A stretch of 8,128 nt of DNA from Bacteroidales bacterium (lineage in GTDB: Bacteria > Bacteroidota > Bacteroidia > Bacteroidales > UBA7960). This document shows, piece after piece, positions 1 through 7,494 of the stretch; the first letter of the stretch is position 1; each line of letters starts with the position of its first letter. Below the pieces are notes generated by a model. That model was not told the DNA's origin, did not search any database, and saw only the letters and a program-made list of their open reading frames with translations. The stretch spans positions 1 through 8,128 of the forward strand of contig SLNX01000178.1 of the NCBI GenBank assembly GCA_007132825.1, read 5' to 3'. The position numbers and the translations under genes are program-made.

Positions 1-233
1 AAGAAAATTTAGCCTTAATAAGCCTTGCCGGGTTCGGATTCAAGCTAAATGTGGTGCGCGATATCGTATTGGATGCCTCCTGGGGGTTCCGTTTCAGCAA
101 CCACGACTACCTGGATCAGGTCAGTCTCAAGGGCAACCCGAAAGACAACGATTATTACTCTATCATAAGTCTGACCATAACTTACAAGTTCCTCGACAGG
201 AGCCGTCCGCCATGCCCGATGCATCATTTTTAG
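1..233 (+). CDS. 3' end of a DUF6089-like outer-membrane beta-barrel protein (partial)
   Basis: The reading frame is open from the left edge (first full codon at 3) to TAG at 231-233, giving the last 76 residues of a protein that begins outside the window. The visible part has alternating polar and hydrophobic residues typical of outer-membrane beta strands (GFGFKLNVVRDIVLDASWGF, then YYSIISLTITYKF) and a short Cys-containing tail (RPPCPMHHF). In Bacteroidota the gene just before uppS-bamA is commonly a DUF6089 barrel-type protein whose C-terminus also has a final strand plus a short Cys-containing tail, so position and sequence agree. The family's molecular role is not established; an outer-membrane location is inferred. 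It is separated from uppS by 98 bases, so cotranscription is possible but unproven. It could instead be another small porin-like barrel. No true start codon is visible; an in-frame GTG at 51 lies inside the barrel sequence and is not a credible start. Confidence 0.72.
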   Translation, partial: ENLALISLAGFGFKLNVVRDIVLDASWGFRFSNHDYLDQVSLKGNPKDNDYYSIISLTITYKFLDRSRPPCPMHHF

Positions 234-331
234 CATTAAAAATTCTTAAACACCTTATATTTCTTTCATATGTCGAAACAATTTCGGAAATTTGTGCCAC
301 TTTTAGATTGGGTTTAATTTATTGACGGAGA

Positions 332-1087
332 ATGGATTTAAAGCAGCATATCAATGAAGAAAAGCTACCGAATCATGTGGCCCTGATAATGGATGGGAAC
401 GGCAGATGGGCAAAACAACGCGGAAAGGAGAGAATTTTCGGACATGAGAATGGTATTGAAGCAGTTCGTGATACGGTAAAAGCTGCTGCAGAAATTGGAG
501 TTTCTTACCTGACATTTTTTGCGTTCAGCACCGAAAACTGGTGCAGGCCCCATCTGGAGGTGGAAACCCTGATGGACTTGCTTATTCATGCCATAGGAAA
601 TGAAACCCCGGAACTTCATAAGAATGGGGTACGCTTGCAAGCCATTGGTGACCTGGATTCTTTACCGGAACTTTGTCGCGAAAAGCTTAGTGAAGCAATG
701 AAGCTTACGGAAAAGAACACAAAGCTTGTTGTTACTGTTGCACTGAGTTATAGTGCTCGCTGGGAGATCGTGAATGCAACCCGGAAAATTGCCGAAAAGA
801 TAGCCAATAAGACATTAAATCCAGACCAGGTCGATGAGGAGCTGGTTCACGCTCACATGGAAACGGCTGCATTGCCCGATCCGGATCTGCTCATCCGCAC
901 AAGCGGGGAGCTTCGCATTAGCAATTTTCTGCTTTGGCAGATCGCGTACACGGAGTTGTATTTCACCCCCGTTTACTGGCCCGATTTCAGGCGCGGGCAT
1001 TTTTACCAGGCAATTATTGATTACCAGCGTCGAGAACGACGGTTTGGCAAATTGAATAAACAGATTATAGTATCTAAAAATCTTTGA
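332..1087 (+). CDS. uppS: Isoprenyl transferase, di-trans,poly-cis-undecaprenyl-diphosphate synthase
   Basis: Cytosolic or membrane-associated cis-prenyltransferase that adds isopentenyl diphosphate units to farnesyl diphosphate, making the C55 carrier for peptidoglycan, O-antigen and other surface glycans. At 251 residues it has the usual family length. Motifs seen: HVALIMDGNGRWA at 15-27 with catalytic Asp21; R34 and H38 in the diphosphate-binding segment; AFSTENW at 64-70; ALSYSARWEI at 137-146, a Bacteroidota-style version of the strand; and IRTSGELRISNFLLWQ at 188-203 followed by E208. By eye, D21, R34, H38, R189, R195, S197 and E208 match E. coli D26, R39, H43, R194, R200, S202 and E213 with a constant offset of five, so the active site looks intact. 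The start at 332 leaves a normal short N-terminal extension; GGAG at 327-330 is too close to the ATG to be a standard ribosome-binding site. bamA follows after 16 bases. Product chain length is inferred from the family. Confidence 0.97.
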   Translation: MDLKQHINEEKLPNHVALIMDGNGRWAKQRGKERIFGHENGIEAVRDTVKAAAEIGVSYLTFFAFSTENWCRPHLEVETLMDLLIHAIGNETPELHKNGVRLQAIGDLDSLPELCREKLSEAMKLTEKNTKLVVTVALSYSARWEIVNATRKIAEKIANKTLNPDQVDEELVHAHMETAALPDPDLLIRTSGELRISNFLLWQIAYTELYFTPVYWPDFRRGHFYQAIIDYQRRERRFGKLNKQIIVSKNL

Positions 1088-1103
1088 AATAACGTCTCTG
1101 CAA

Positions 1104-3602
1104 ATGTTTAAATATTCTCTTTTTTTGTTTTTTCTGATTGCAGTGCCTTTTCATTCATTTGCACAGCAAGTGCTAACCGGCGAGCAAATCGTAATTGACT
1201 ACAACAACCCCGGAGAATATGAGATTGGAGGCATCGCTGTAACAGGCAATGAATCTGTTGAAGATCACATTGTGATTATGATCAGCAGATTGGCTGTTGG
1301 CCGCATTATTCAGATCCCAGGTGAAGACATATCAAATGCGATAAACAATTTATGGCGTCAGGATATGTTCAGGGATGTAAGCATTGGAATCACCTCTATA
1401 CAGGATGATGTGGTGTTTCTGGAAATTGCCCTGAAGGAAAGACCCAGGTTAACCAGTTACCTGTTTGAAGGCACCAGACGATCAGATGCAGACAACCTGA
1501 CCGAAAAACTTAATCTCACCAGAGGAGATGTGATCACCGAAGCGTTGCTTTACAGGGCTGAAAGCACCATCAAGAATTATTACATTGAGAAGGGCTTTCT
1601 AAGACCTCAGGTCGAAATCAGACAGATGGAAGACACAACGAGAGTCAATTCCATGAAGATTGAGTTTCACATTGACAGGGGAAACAGAACCCGAATCAGG
1701 GAGGTCAACATTTATGGCAATGAAGTTTTGACTGACAGGCAGATAAAGCGAATTATGAAAAACACCCGTGAAAGAAGCCTTCGCTTTATCTTTTCTTCAT
1801 CACGGCTTGTTGAAGATGATTTTGAAGAAGACAAAAGGTTGCTGATTGAAAGATATAACGAACTGGGGAAAAGGGATGCAAAAATCCTGAGGGATTCGGT
1901 TTATTTTGTTGATGAAGACAGGATCGAAATCGACCTGCACATTTACGAAGGACCTACTTACTATTTCAGAAACATTAACTGGGTTGGAAACACGGTATAT
2001 CCTGACGAAACCCTTAACGAGGTGCTCGGTATCAGAAGTGGAGACATATTTAACCAGAACAAACTGGAAATGAACCTCTTCATGAACATGGAAGAGGGGG
2101 ATGTAAGCTCACTATACATGGATATTGGTTACCTGTTTTTTAACCTTGAGCCCGTGGAGGTTGCGGTCGAGAATGACTCAATCGATCTTGAAATTAGAAT
2201 CTGGGAAGGGGAACAGGCTAGAATTAACAGGGTAACAGTTAGTGGCAACACCCGTACCAACGACCACGTTATCATGCGTGAGATACGCACCAGGCCCGGG
2301 CAGCTTTTTAGCAGATCTGCCATAATCAGAAGCCAGCGGGAGATCATTCAACTCGGATTTTTTGATCAGGAAAAGATTGATGTCAACCCGATACCCAATC
2401 CGGCCGACAATACGGTTGACCTTGAGTATATTGTAGAAGAAACCTCCTCTGACCAGATCGAACTTTCGGGCGGATGGGGTGCCAATCGAATCATTGGTAC
2501 GGTTGGTATCTCATTTAACAACTTCTCCACACGCAATCTTTTTAACAGGGAAGCCTGGAGGCCCCTGCCCACTGGAGACGGACAACGGCTTTCACTTCGG
2601 GCACAAACATACGGACGCGGATATATATCGTATAGTGCTTCATTTACTGAGCCATGGCTGGGGGGCAGAAGACCAAACTCACTGAGTGTCTCCTTTTATC
2701 AAACAACACACCGCAATCAATACGCTACAGATAGTCCAAACTATGGATATTATTCAATTATCGGTACCTCTGTTGGTCTAGCCAAACGCCTGACAGTCCC
2801 TGACGACTATTTCTTCCTTCAACAGTTTATTAACTACCAGCATTACGATATACTCAACAGTCCGATCCGGTTTATATTTGACAATGGAACGTCAAACAAT
2901 TTAAGCTACAATGTTGTTTTCGGAAGAAACTCCAAAGATGCTGCACTGTTTCCCAGAAGCGGATCGGAAGTGTCATTGTCACTGCAGCTTACACCACCCT
3001 ATTCCCTTATAACCGGCGAAGATTTCTCCGATGCCACAGATCAGGAAAAATATCAATGGCTTGAATACCACAAATGGAGATTCAGGGGTAACTGGTACAC
3101 TCCTATAGTTGGGGATTTGATCCTGACAGCAAGGGTGCGCTTTGGGTTTCTTGGGTTCTACAATTCCGAAATTGGTTACCCCCCATTCGAACGTTTCTAC
3201 CTTGGAGGAGACGGCCTCTCAGGCTGGGAGATCGATGGTCGTGAGATCATTGCCTTGCGCGGATACACAAACTACTCCCTCACCCCTACTGATGCACGCG
3301 GTGAATTTATCGGGGCAAACTCCTTCAGCAAGTATACCGTCGAACTTCGCTACCCCATCTCACTTAACCCCATGGCAACCATCTATGCCCTCACTTTTGT
3401 TGAAGGGGGTAACGCCTGGGCAAACATTAACTCATTTAACCCATTTGACTTTAAACGTTCAGCCGGCATTGGGCTGCGCATTTTTCTGCCCATGTTTGGC
3501 CTAATGGGAATCGATTATGGATACGGCTTTGATGATATCCCCGGTCGCCCGGGTTCTGGCGGTGGCCAGTTTCACTTTTCCATCGGACAAACAATTGATT
3601 AA
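1104..3602 (+). CDS. bamA: Outer-membrane protein assembly factor BamA (Omp85 family)
   Basis: Core subunit of the BAM complex, which folds and inserts beta-barrel proteins into the outer membrane. The 832-residue product begins with a signal peptide (about 1-20, hydrophobic stretch then SFAQQ). Five POTRA repeats can be picked out by their recurring strand and turn pattern: about 41-111 (IAVTGNE), 114-192 (YLFEGTR), 196-282 (VNIYGNE), 285-370 (INWVGNT) and 371-448 (VTVSGNT). The C-terminal barrel runs from about 449 to the end and includes the early FNNFSTRNLF (471-480) and SFTEPWLGG (513-521) segments. The segment GGDGLSGWEI (701-710) leads to ALRGY (717-721), the equivalent of the conserved loop-6 [V/L]RG[F/Y] motif that folds into the barrel. 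The last residues, FHFSIGQTID, form a recognisable C-terminal strand but lack the usual terminal aromatic residue. There is no clear Shine-Dalgarno before the ATG. It sits between uppS and ompH/skp; uppS, bamA and skp are also near each other in E. coli, where other genes lie between uppS and bamA. Confidence 0.97.
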   Translation: MFKYSLFLFFLIAVPFHSFAQQVLTGEQIVIDYNNPGEYEIGGIAVTGNESVEDHIVIMISRLAVGRIIQIPGEDISNAINNLWRQDMFRDVSIGITSIQDDVVFLEIALKERPRLTSYLFEGTRRSDADNLTEKLNLTRGDVITEALLYRAESTIKNYYIEKGFLRPQVEIRQMEDTTRVNSMKIEFHIDRGNRTRIREVNIYGNEVLTDRQIKRIMKNTRERSLRFIFSSSRLVEDDFEEDKRLLIERYNELGKRDAKILRDSVYFVDEDRIEIDLHIYEGPTYYFRNINWVGNTVYPDETLNEVLGIRSGDIFNQNKLEMNLFMNMEEGDVSSLYMDIGYLFFNLEPVEVAVENDSIDLEIRIWEGEQARINRVTVSGNTRTNDHVIMREIRTRPGQLFSRSAIIRSQREIIQLGFFDQEKIDVNPIPNPADNTVDLEYIVEETSSDQIELSGGWGANRIIGTVGISFNNFSTRNLFNREAWRPLPTGDGQRLSLRAQTYGRGYISYSASFTEPWLGGRRPNSLSVSFYQTTHRNQYATDSPNYGYYSIIGTSVGLAKRLTVPDDYFFLQQFINYQHYDILNSPIRFIFDNGTSNNLSYNVVFGRNSKDAALFPRSGSEVSLSLQLTPPYSLITGEDFSDATDQEKYQWLEYHKWRFRGNWYTPIVGDLILTARVRFGFLGFYNSEIGYPPFERFYLGGDGLSGWEIDGREIIALRGYTNYSLTPTDARGEFIGANSFSKYTVELRYPISLNPMATIYALTFVEGGNAWANINSFNPFDFKRSAGIGLRIFLPMFGLMGIDYGYGFDDIPGRPGSGGGQFHFSIGQTID

Positions 3603-3616
3603 CATTTATAGCAATC

Positions 3617-3622
3617 AGGAGG
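3617..3622 (+). promoter_or_regulatory. Strong Shine-Dalgarno site for ompH
   Basis: AGGAGG lies 7 bases before the ATG at 3630, a textbook ribosome-binding site. It fixes the start of ompH. It stands out because the other starts in the window (uppS, bamA, mutS, DUF4168-like) have no properly spaced Shine-Dalgarno, as is usual in Bacteroidota. Confidence 0.75.
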
Positions 3623-3629
3623 AATTAAC

Positions 3630-4145
3630 ATGAAAAAACAACTTTTTCTTTTTATACTCGCAGCCACTTTTGCATTGAGTGCATTTGGCCAAAGGTTTGC
3701 ATACATTGACACAGAATACATCCTTGACAACATACCTGAATATCAGGCCGCCGAAAGGGAGATAGAAGAACTTTCCATCGAGTGGCAAAGGGATATTGAA
3801 AACAAATTTGCACAGGTGGAACGTATGTACCGGGAATACCAGGCTGAAGCACCATTACTGCCAGAGGACATGAGACGTCAGCGTGAAGAGGAGATCATCA
3901 GACTCGAACGTCAAGCCAAGGAGCTACAAATGGGCAAATTCGGGCGAGAAGGAGAGCTGTTTGCAAAAAGGCAGGAATTAATCCAACCCATTCAGGACAG
4001 GATTTATGAGGCAGTGGAACAAATTGCAAACAGAGGGAATTATGCAGTCATTTTTGACAAGGCAGGAGGTGCTGCCATGATCTTCAGCGATGTACGCTAC
4101 GACCTCAGCGACGATGTGCTGCAGCGTCTGGGATACCGCAACTAA
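3630..4145 (+). CDS. skp: OmpH/Skp family periplasmic chaperone
   Basis: Periplasmic holdase that binds unfolded outer-membrane proteins after Sec export and keeps them soluble until BamA inserts them. The 171-residue product has a signal peptide (1-20, MKKQLFLFIL... ending SAFG, cleavage before QRFAYID). The mature start FAYIDTEYILDNIPEY is characteristic of the OmpH family. Residues about 38-115 are highly charged and heptad-like (AEREIEEL, MRRQREEEIIRLERQ), matching the long alpha-helical arms of Skp trimers. The C-terminus returns to the small body with a beta segment (NYAVIFDKAGG at 137-147) and the family-typical ending DLSDDVLQRLGY. The length fits the family. It starts 27 bases after bamA, so it is most likely cotranscribed. 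Bacteroidota often carry two ompH genes in tandem here; only one is present, and mutS follows convergently. The exact client range cannot be read from sequence. The symbol is by homology; ompH would serve equally well. Confidence 0.93.
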   Translation: MKKQLFLFILAATFALSAFGQRFAYIDTEYILDNIPEYQAAEREIEELSIEWQRDIENKFAQVERMYREYQAEAPLLPEDMRRQREEEIIRLERQAKELQMGKFGREGELFAKRQELIQPIQDRIYEAVEQIANRGNYAVIFDKAGGAAMIFSDVRYDLSDDVLQRLGYRN

Positions 4146-4152
4146 CTTTACT

Positions 4153-6777
4153 TTACTTTCCGAGCAAACGCTTGATCTCGTTCAGCTTCATCAAAGCTTC
4201 AACAGGGGTTAGTGTATCAATGTCGGTGTTAAGGATGTCCTCCTTGATCTGTTGAAGCAAGGGGTCATCAAGCTGGAAAAAGGAGAGCTGAAAATCGTTT
4301 TCTTTCTTTTTATCCTTTGCTGTGCGTTCTTTACCAACCAGTTCATCATGGCTGTGTGTCTTCTCAAGCTGAACCAGCAGATCATTGGCGCGGTCAATCA
4401 CAGATGCCGGCATACCTGCCATCCGGGCAACATGGATACCAAATGAGTGTGCACTCCCACCGGGGACCAACTTTCGCAAAAAGATCACATTGTTGCGTAT
4501 CTCTTTTACGGAAACATTGAAGTTTTTGATCCGTGAAAACGATTCCGCCATCTCGTTCAGCTCATGGTAATGGGTGGCGAAAAGGGTTTTTGCCCTGAAC
4601 AGCGGGTGCTGATGTAAAAATTCAGCAATCGCCCAGGCGATGCTGATACCGTCATAAGTACTCGTCCCACGGCCAATCTCGTCAAGCAAAATCAGGCTTC
4701 GGTCCGAAATGTTATTCAGGATGCTTGCCGTTTCATTCATCTCCACCATAAAGGTAGATTCTCCGGATGAGATATTGTCTGATGCACCTACGCGGGTAAA
4801 AATCTTGTCAACAATGCCAATGCGCGCACTATCGGCGGGCACAAAACTTCCCATCTGCGCAAGTAAAACAATAAGGCCGCATTGCCGAAGCAAAGCAGAC
4901 TTCCCGGACATGTTCGGTCCGGTGATGATCATAATCTGCTGGTGTTCATTGTCGAGCCAAACATCGTTAGCCACATATTCTTCACCCGGGGGGAGTTGCT
5001 GCTCAATTACCGGATGACGCCCCCCTTTGATGTCCAAAATAAAAGAATCATTGATCTCCGGCCTTACGTAACGATACTGCTTGGCAATACTGGCAAAACA
5101 AAGCAAACAGTCGATCCGTGCCAGTACATTGGCATTCACCTGGATGGGTTCAACATATTCTGAAACTGCATATACCAATTGCCGAAACAACTCCTCCTCT
5201 AGCCGCAAAATCTTTTCTTCAGCACTGAGGATCTTTTCCTCATATTCCTTTAATTCAGGTGTAATGTAACGCTCGGCATTGGTAAGTGTTTGTTTTCTTT
5301 GCCAATCGTCCGGAACTTTATCTTTATGGGTGTTGGTTACTTCAAGGTAATATCCAAAAACTTGATTGTAAGATATTTTTATTGATGGGATGCCGGTACG
5401 TTGCACCTCCCTGTCACGAAGTTTTGCCAGGTAGTCTTTTCCGGAGAAAGCAATGTTTCGTAATTCATCCAGTTCCTCCGATACACCGTCGGCAATCACA
5501 TTTCCTTTTGAAATCAAAGTGGAAGGTTCCTCCTTTATCTCTCTTGCAATACGATCACCTATATACTTACATGGGTTGAGCTGGTCGGCAGATTTTTGCA
5601 GGGAGGCGGAGTCACTTTCCTTGCATAAATCCCTTATTGGCACAAGGGCCGACAAAGCCTTCTCGATCTGCAGCAACTCCCGGGGGTTAATTTTTCCAAC
5701 GGCAACTTTGGAGATCAATCGCTCAAGGTCTCCAATCTGACGCAAATGGGCGGATACAGTTTCAGATTCTGCTTCATGTTCGATAAACCATGATACCACA
5801 TCGTGGCGTTCGTTTATCAGTTGTTTGTCTTTCAGGGGAAGGATGATCCAACGTTTCAGCAACCTGCTGCCCATGGGGGAAATGGTGTGATCAAGTACCT
5901 CTTTAAGGGTTGTTGCACCTTCATTTACCGAATCGAGGATTTCAAGATTTCTGATCGTAAATTTGTCGAGCCAGACATAATGCCGCTCATCAATTCGGGA
6001 AATTTTGTTGATATGGCTCAGCCGGTCATGGCGTGTTTCGTGAAGGTATTGCATCACAGCACCGGCAGCGATGATCCCTTCATTGAGTAACTCAACCCCA
6101 AAGCCTTTGAGCGAAACCGTATTGAACTGCTTTAACAGGATATCATCGGCAAAGTCCCTTGTATATACCCAGTCATCAAGAAAACTAATGTGGTACTTCC
6201 CGGGGAAGTCATGTTGTACCTGCTTTAAGAGTTTTTTTTGCACCACAACCTCACTCGGGCGAAAACTTTGAAGCAACTTATCGATATATTCGCTCGTTCC
6301 CTGGTCTGTCAGGAACTCTCCGGTAGAAACATCCAGAAGTGCAATGCCTGAAATGTTTTCACCAAAATGGAGGGCTGCCAAAAAATTATTTTCCTTATGA
6401 TCAAGCACTTTATCGCTGAACGCGATACCCGGTGTAACCAGTTCTGTCACCCCCCTCTTCACAATCTTCTTTGCTTGTTTTGGATCTTCCAATTGGTCGC
6501 AGATGGCCACACGATGTCCGGCCCTGACAAGTTTTGGCAAATAGGTATCAAGTGCATGATGAGGAAAGCCGGCCAATTCAACATATGAGGCAGCACCATT
6601 TGCACGGCGGGTAAGCACAATCCCTAGAATCTCTGCGGTTTTTATGGCGTCCTCTCCGAAAGTTTCATAGAAATCACCTACACGAAACAGTAACAGTGCA
6701 TCAGGATGCTTGGCCTTGATGCCGTAATACTGCCTCATCAGAGGTGTCTCAACGTTCTTGGATGAAGCTTTTGCCAT
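4153..6777 (-). CDS. mutS: DNA mismatch repair protein MutS
   Basis: Cytosolic mismatch-recognition ATPase that binds mispaired or looped-out bases as a dimer and recruits MutL. The 874 residues match usual MutS1 length. The N-terminal mismatch-binding domain has GDFYETF with Phe36 and Glu38, the residues that contact the mismatch, at the same numbers as in E. coli. The connector follows at about 130-250, then the lever and clamp region (about 265-550). The ATPase domain has Walker A GPNMSGKS (620-627), the SSGESTFMVEMNE signature (670-682), Walker B LILLDEIGRGTST (695-707, with D699 and E700) and THYHEL (735-740). A charged linker at about 809-828 leads to QLSFF (830-834), which resembles a sliding-clamp-binding motif, and a C-terminal helical segment (TLTPVEALMKLNEIKRLL), consistent with a dimer/tetramer domain. 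All key residues appear intact. The ATG lacks a Shine-Dalgarno; a promoter -7 element lies about 19 bases upstream. The gene ends 7 bases from the ompH stop on the opposite strand. Confidence 0.98.
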   Translation of the reverse strand: MAKASSKNVETPLMRQYYGIKAKHPDALLLFRVGDFYETFGEDAIKTAEILGIVLTRRANGAASYVELAGFPHHALDTYLPKLVRAGHRVAICDQLEDPKQAKKIVKRGVTELVTPGIAFSDKVLDHKENNFLAALHFGENISGIALLDVSTGEFLTDQGTSEYIDKLLQSFRPSEVVVQKKLLKQVQHDFPGKYHISFLDDWVYTRDFADDILLKQFNTVSLKGFGVELLNEGIIAAGAVMQYLHETRHDRLSHINKISRIDERHYVWLDKFTIRNLEILDSVNEGATTLKEVLDHTISPMGSRLLKRWIILPLKDKQLINERHDVVSWFIEHEAESETVSAHLRQIGDLERLISKVAVGKINPRELLQIEKALSALVPIRDLCKESDSASLQKSADQLNPCKYIGDRIAREIKEEPSTLISKGNVIADGVSEELDELRNIAFSGKDYLAKLRDREVQRTGIPSIKISYNQVFGYYLEVTNTHKDKVPDDWQRKQTLTNAERYITPELKEYEEKILSAEEKILRLEEELFRQLVYAVSEYVEPIQVNANVLARIDCLLCFASIAKQYRYVRPEINDSFILDIKGGRHPVIEQQLPPGEEYVANDVWLDNEHQQIMIITGPNMSGKSALLRQCGLIVLLAQMGSFVPADSARIGIVDKIFTRVGASDNISSGESTFMVEMNETASILNNISDRSLILLDEIGRGTSTYDGISIAWAIAEFLHQHPLFRAKTLFATHYHELNEMAESFSRIKNFNVSVKEIRNNVIFLRKLVPGGSAHSFGIHVARMAGMPASVIDRANDLLVQLEKTHSHDELVGKERTAKDKKKENDFQLSFFQLDDPLLQQIKEDILNTDIDTLTPVEALMKLNEIKRLLGK

Positions 6778-6795
6778 AATTTTTGTTTATCAAAA

Positions 6796-6827
6796 CAAAT
6801 TTACGAAAATCACAAGGAAGATTCATA
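6796..6827 (-). promoter_or_regulatory. Probable Bacteroidota-type promoter of mutS
   Basis: Read on the minus strand, TAAATTTG (6803 down to 6796) matches the Bacteroidota -7 consensus TAnnTTTG exactly. Twenty bases upstream is TATG (6827-6824), one mismatch from the -33 element TTTG. Transcription would start about 6-10 bases from the mutS ATG, giving a very short leader. The position is right for mutS, but the region is AT-rich, so a chance match is possible. Confidence 0.45.
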
Positions 6828-6941
6828 AATTTCTTTCCCATGATCACTTCAAAAAAAGGTTCAAATTTGTTAAGCATTAAAAAAAGACCAGAATTTTTCC
6901 CGATAAGAATGTCTTAATCTATGTTAAAGCCCTTATTCTTT

Positions 6942-6972
6942 TTTGTCAGTCTTATGCTTTTGCTTACCTTTG
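6942..6972 (+). promoter_or_regulatory. Bacteroidota housekeeping promoter of the DUF4168-like gene
   Basis: TTTG at 6942-6945 is followed after exactly 19 bases by TACCTTTG at 6965-6972, a full match to the Bacteroidota primary-sigma consensus TTTG-N19-TAnnTTTG. Transcription would begin near 6978-6980, leaving a leader of roughly 48 bases before the ATG at 7027. It is divergent from the mutS promoter within the 249-base intergenic region. I see no convincing operator or leader hairpin there. Confidence 0.68.
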
Positions 6973-7026
6973 TTTTCAATTATTTCTAATTGAGCTAGTT
7001 ACATTTTTTTAACCAAAAACCCCATT

Positions 7027-7479
7027 ATGTATTTTTCAAAAAAGAGTTATTTTTCAACATTGTTAATTGCCGCTTTCATTCTTATGGCAGCTCCATTAAA
7101 AGGAAACCCCGGAGGATTCAGTGACGACGAACTTAAGTATTTTGCAAATGCCGTTGTGCAGGTGATTTCCATCCAGCAGCAGGGACAAATGCAGATGGTT
7201 GAGCAAATTGAAGCGCATGAAATGTCCGTGCAACGTTTCAACGAGCTCTACATGCAATCCCAGCAAATGCCAATCGATGACCTTGATTTTGAGGGAGATG
7301 AAAAGGAATCATTCCAGGAAATAGTTGATGAGATTGAAAACATTCAGATGCAATTGGAGTCAGTTCTGGTAAGCACCATTGAGGAAGAGGGATTATCATT
7401 GGAGAAATATGAAGAAATTATGGCAGAATATCAGCAAAACCCGGAATTGCAGCAAAAGATACAGCAGTTGATGGAATAG
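7027..7479 (+). CDS. Exported DUF4168-like protein, function unknown
   Basis: A 150-residue protein with an N-terminal signal peptide: lysines at 5-6, a hydrophobic core at about 11-23 (TLLIAAFILMAAP), and likely cleavage near residues 26-28. It should therefore act in the periplasm or cell envelope; there is no lipobox cysteine. The mature part starts FSDDELKYFANAV (31-43) and ends with GLSLEKYEEIMAEYQQNPEL (122-141) then QQKI. This two-ended pattern, Phe-Ser-Asp-Asp-Glu-Leu plus a Phe-Ala pair, then 'gls..ky.eI...' and '.P.lq.ki', is that of DUF4168, a family with no established function. The middle is rich in Gln, Met and Glu (QQQGQMQMVEQ, ENIQMQLESV), largely helical and acidic. The gene has its own promoter and terminator and looks monocistronic, so neither mutS nor the phosphofructokinase gene points to a role. 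The ATG at 7027 has no Shine-Dalgarno but lies behind an A-rich stretch. I am confident that it is a gene, less so of the family name. Confidence 0.82.
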   Translation: MYFSKKSYFSTLLIAAFILMAAPLKGNPGGFSDDELKYFANAVVQVISIQQQGQMQMVEQIEAHEMSVQRFNELYMQSQQMPIDDLDFEGDEKESFQEIVDEIENIQMQLESVLVSTIEEEGLSLEKYEEIMAEYQQNPELQQKIQQLME

Positions 7480-7494
7480 GTTTTTATAATTTTT

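Noticed and set aside
45..236. Minus-strand frame opposite the DUF6089-like 3' end
   Set aside because: It is antisense to a plausible barrel-coding frame and has no motif or initiation signal.
280..292. Perfect short palindrome AATTTC-G-GAAATT between the DUF6089-like gene and uppS
   Set aside because: Arms of only 6 AT-rich bases in an AT-rich spacer are expected by chance, and there is no regulator nearby or second copy to support an operator.
291..322. Possible uppS promoter: TTTG at 291-294, 20-base spacer, TAATTTAT at 315-322
   Set aside because: The -7 box has two mismatches in the TTTG part and would start transcription almost at the ATG; TATATTTC at 256-263 has no matching upstream element. 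Not enough to call.
3142..3504. 120-residue open frame within bamA in another frame
   Set aside because: It overlaps strongly conserved BamA barrel sequence, has no recognisable protein features, and is a by-product of the bamA codons.
4156..4180. Weak stem CGAG-CAA/TTG-AT-CTCG near the end of mutS
   Set aside because: Short, bulged, inside the mutS coding sequence and not followed by a T-tract, so not a terminator.
4709..5017. 102-residue plus-strand frame opposite mutS, and several shorter ones along 4250-6590
   Set aside because: They lie opposite conserved MutS ATPase and core coding sequence, show no family motifs and have no ribosome-binding site or promoter.
6778..7026. Search for a small RNA, riboswitch or attachment site in the divergent intergenic region
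   Set aside because: No GC-rich hairpin, conserved RNA-like core, direct repeats or terminator is visible; the sequence looks like an ordinary AT-rich promoter region.
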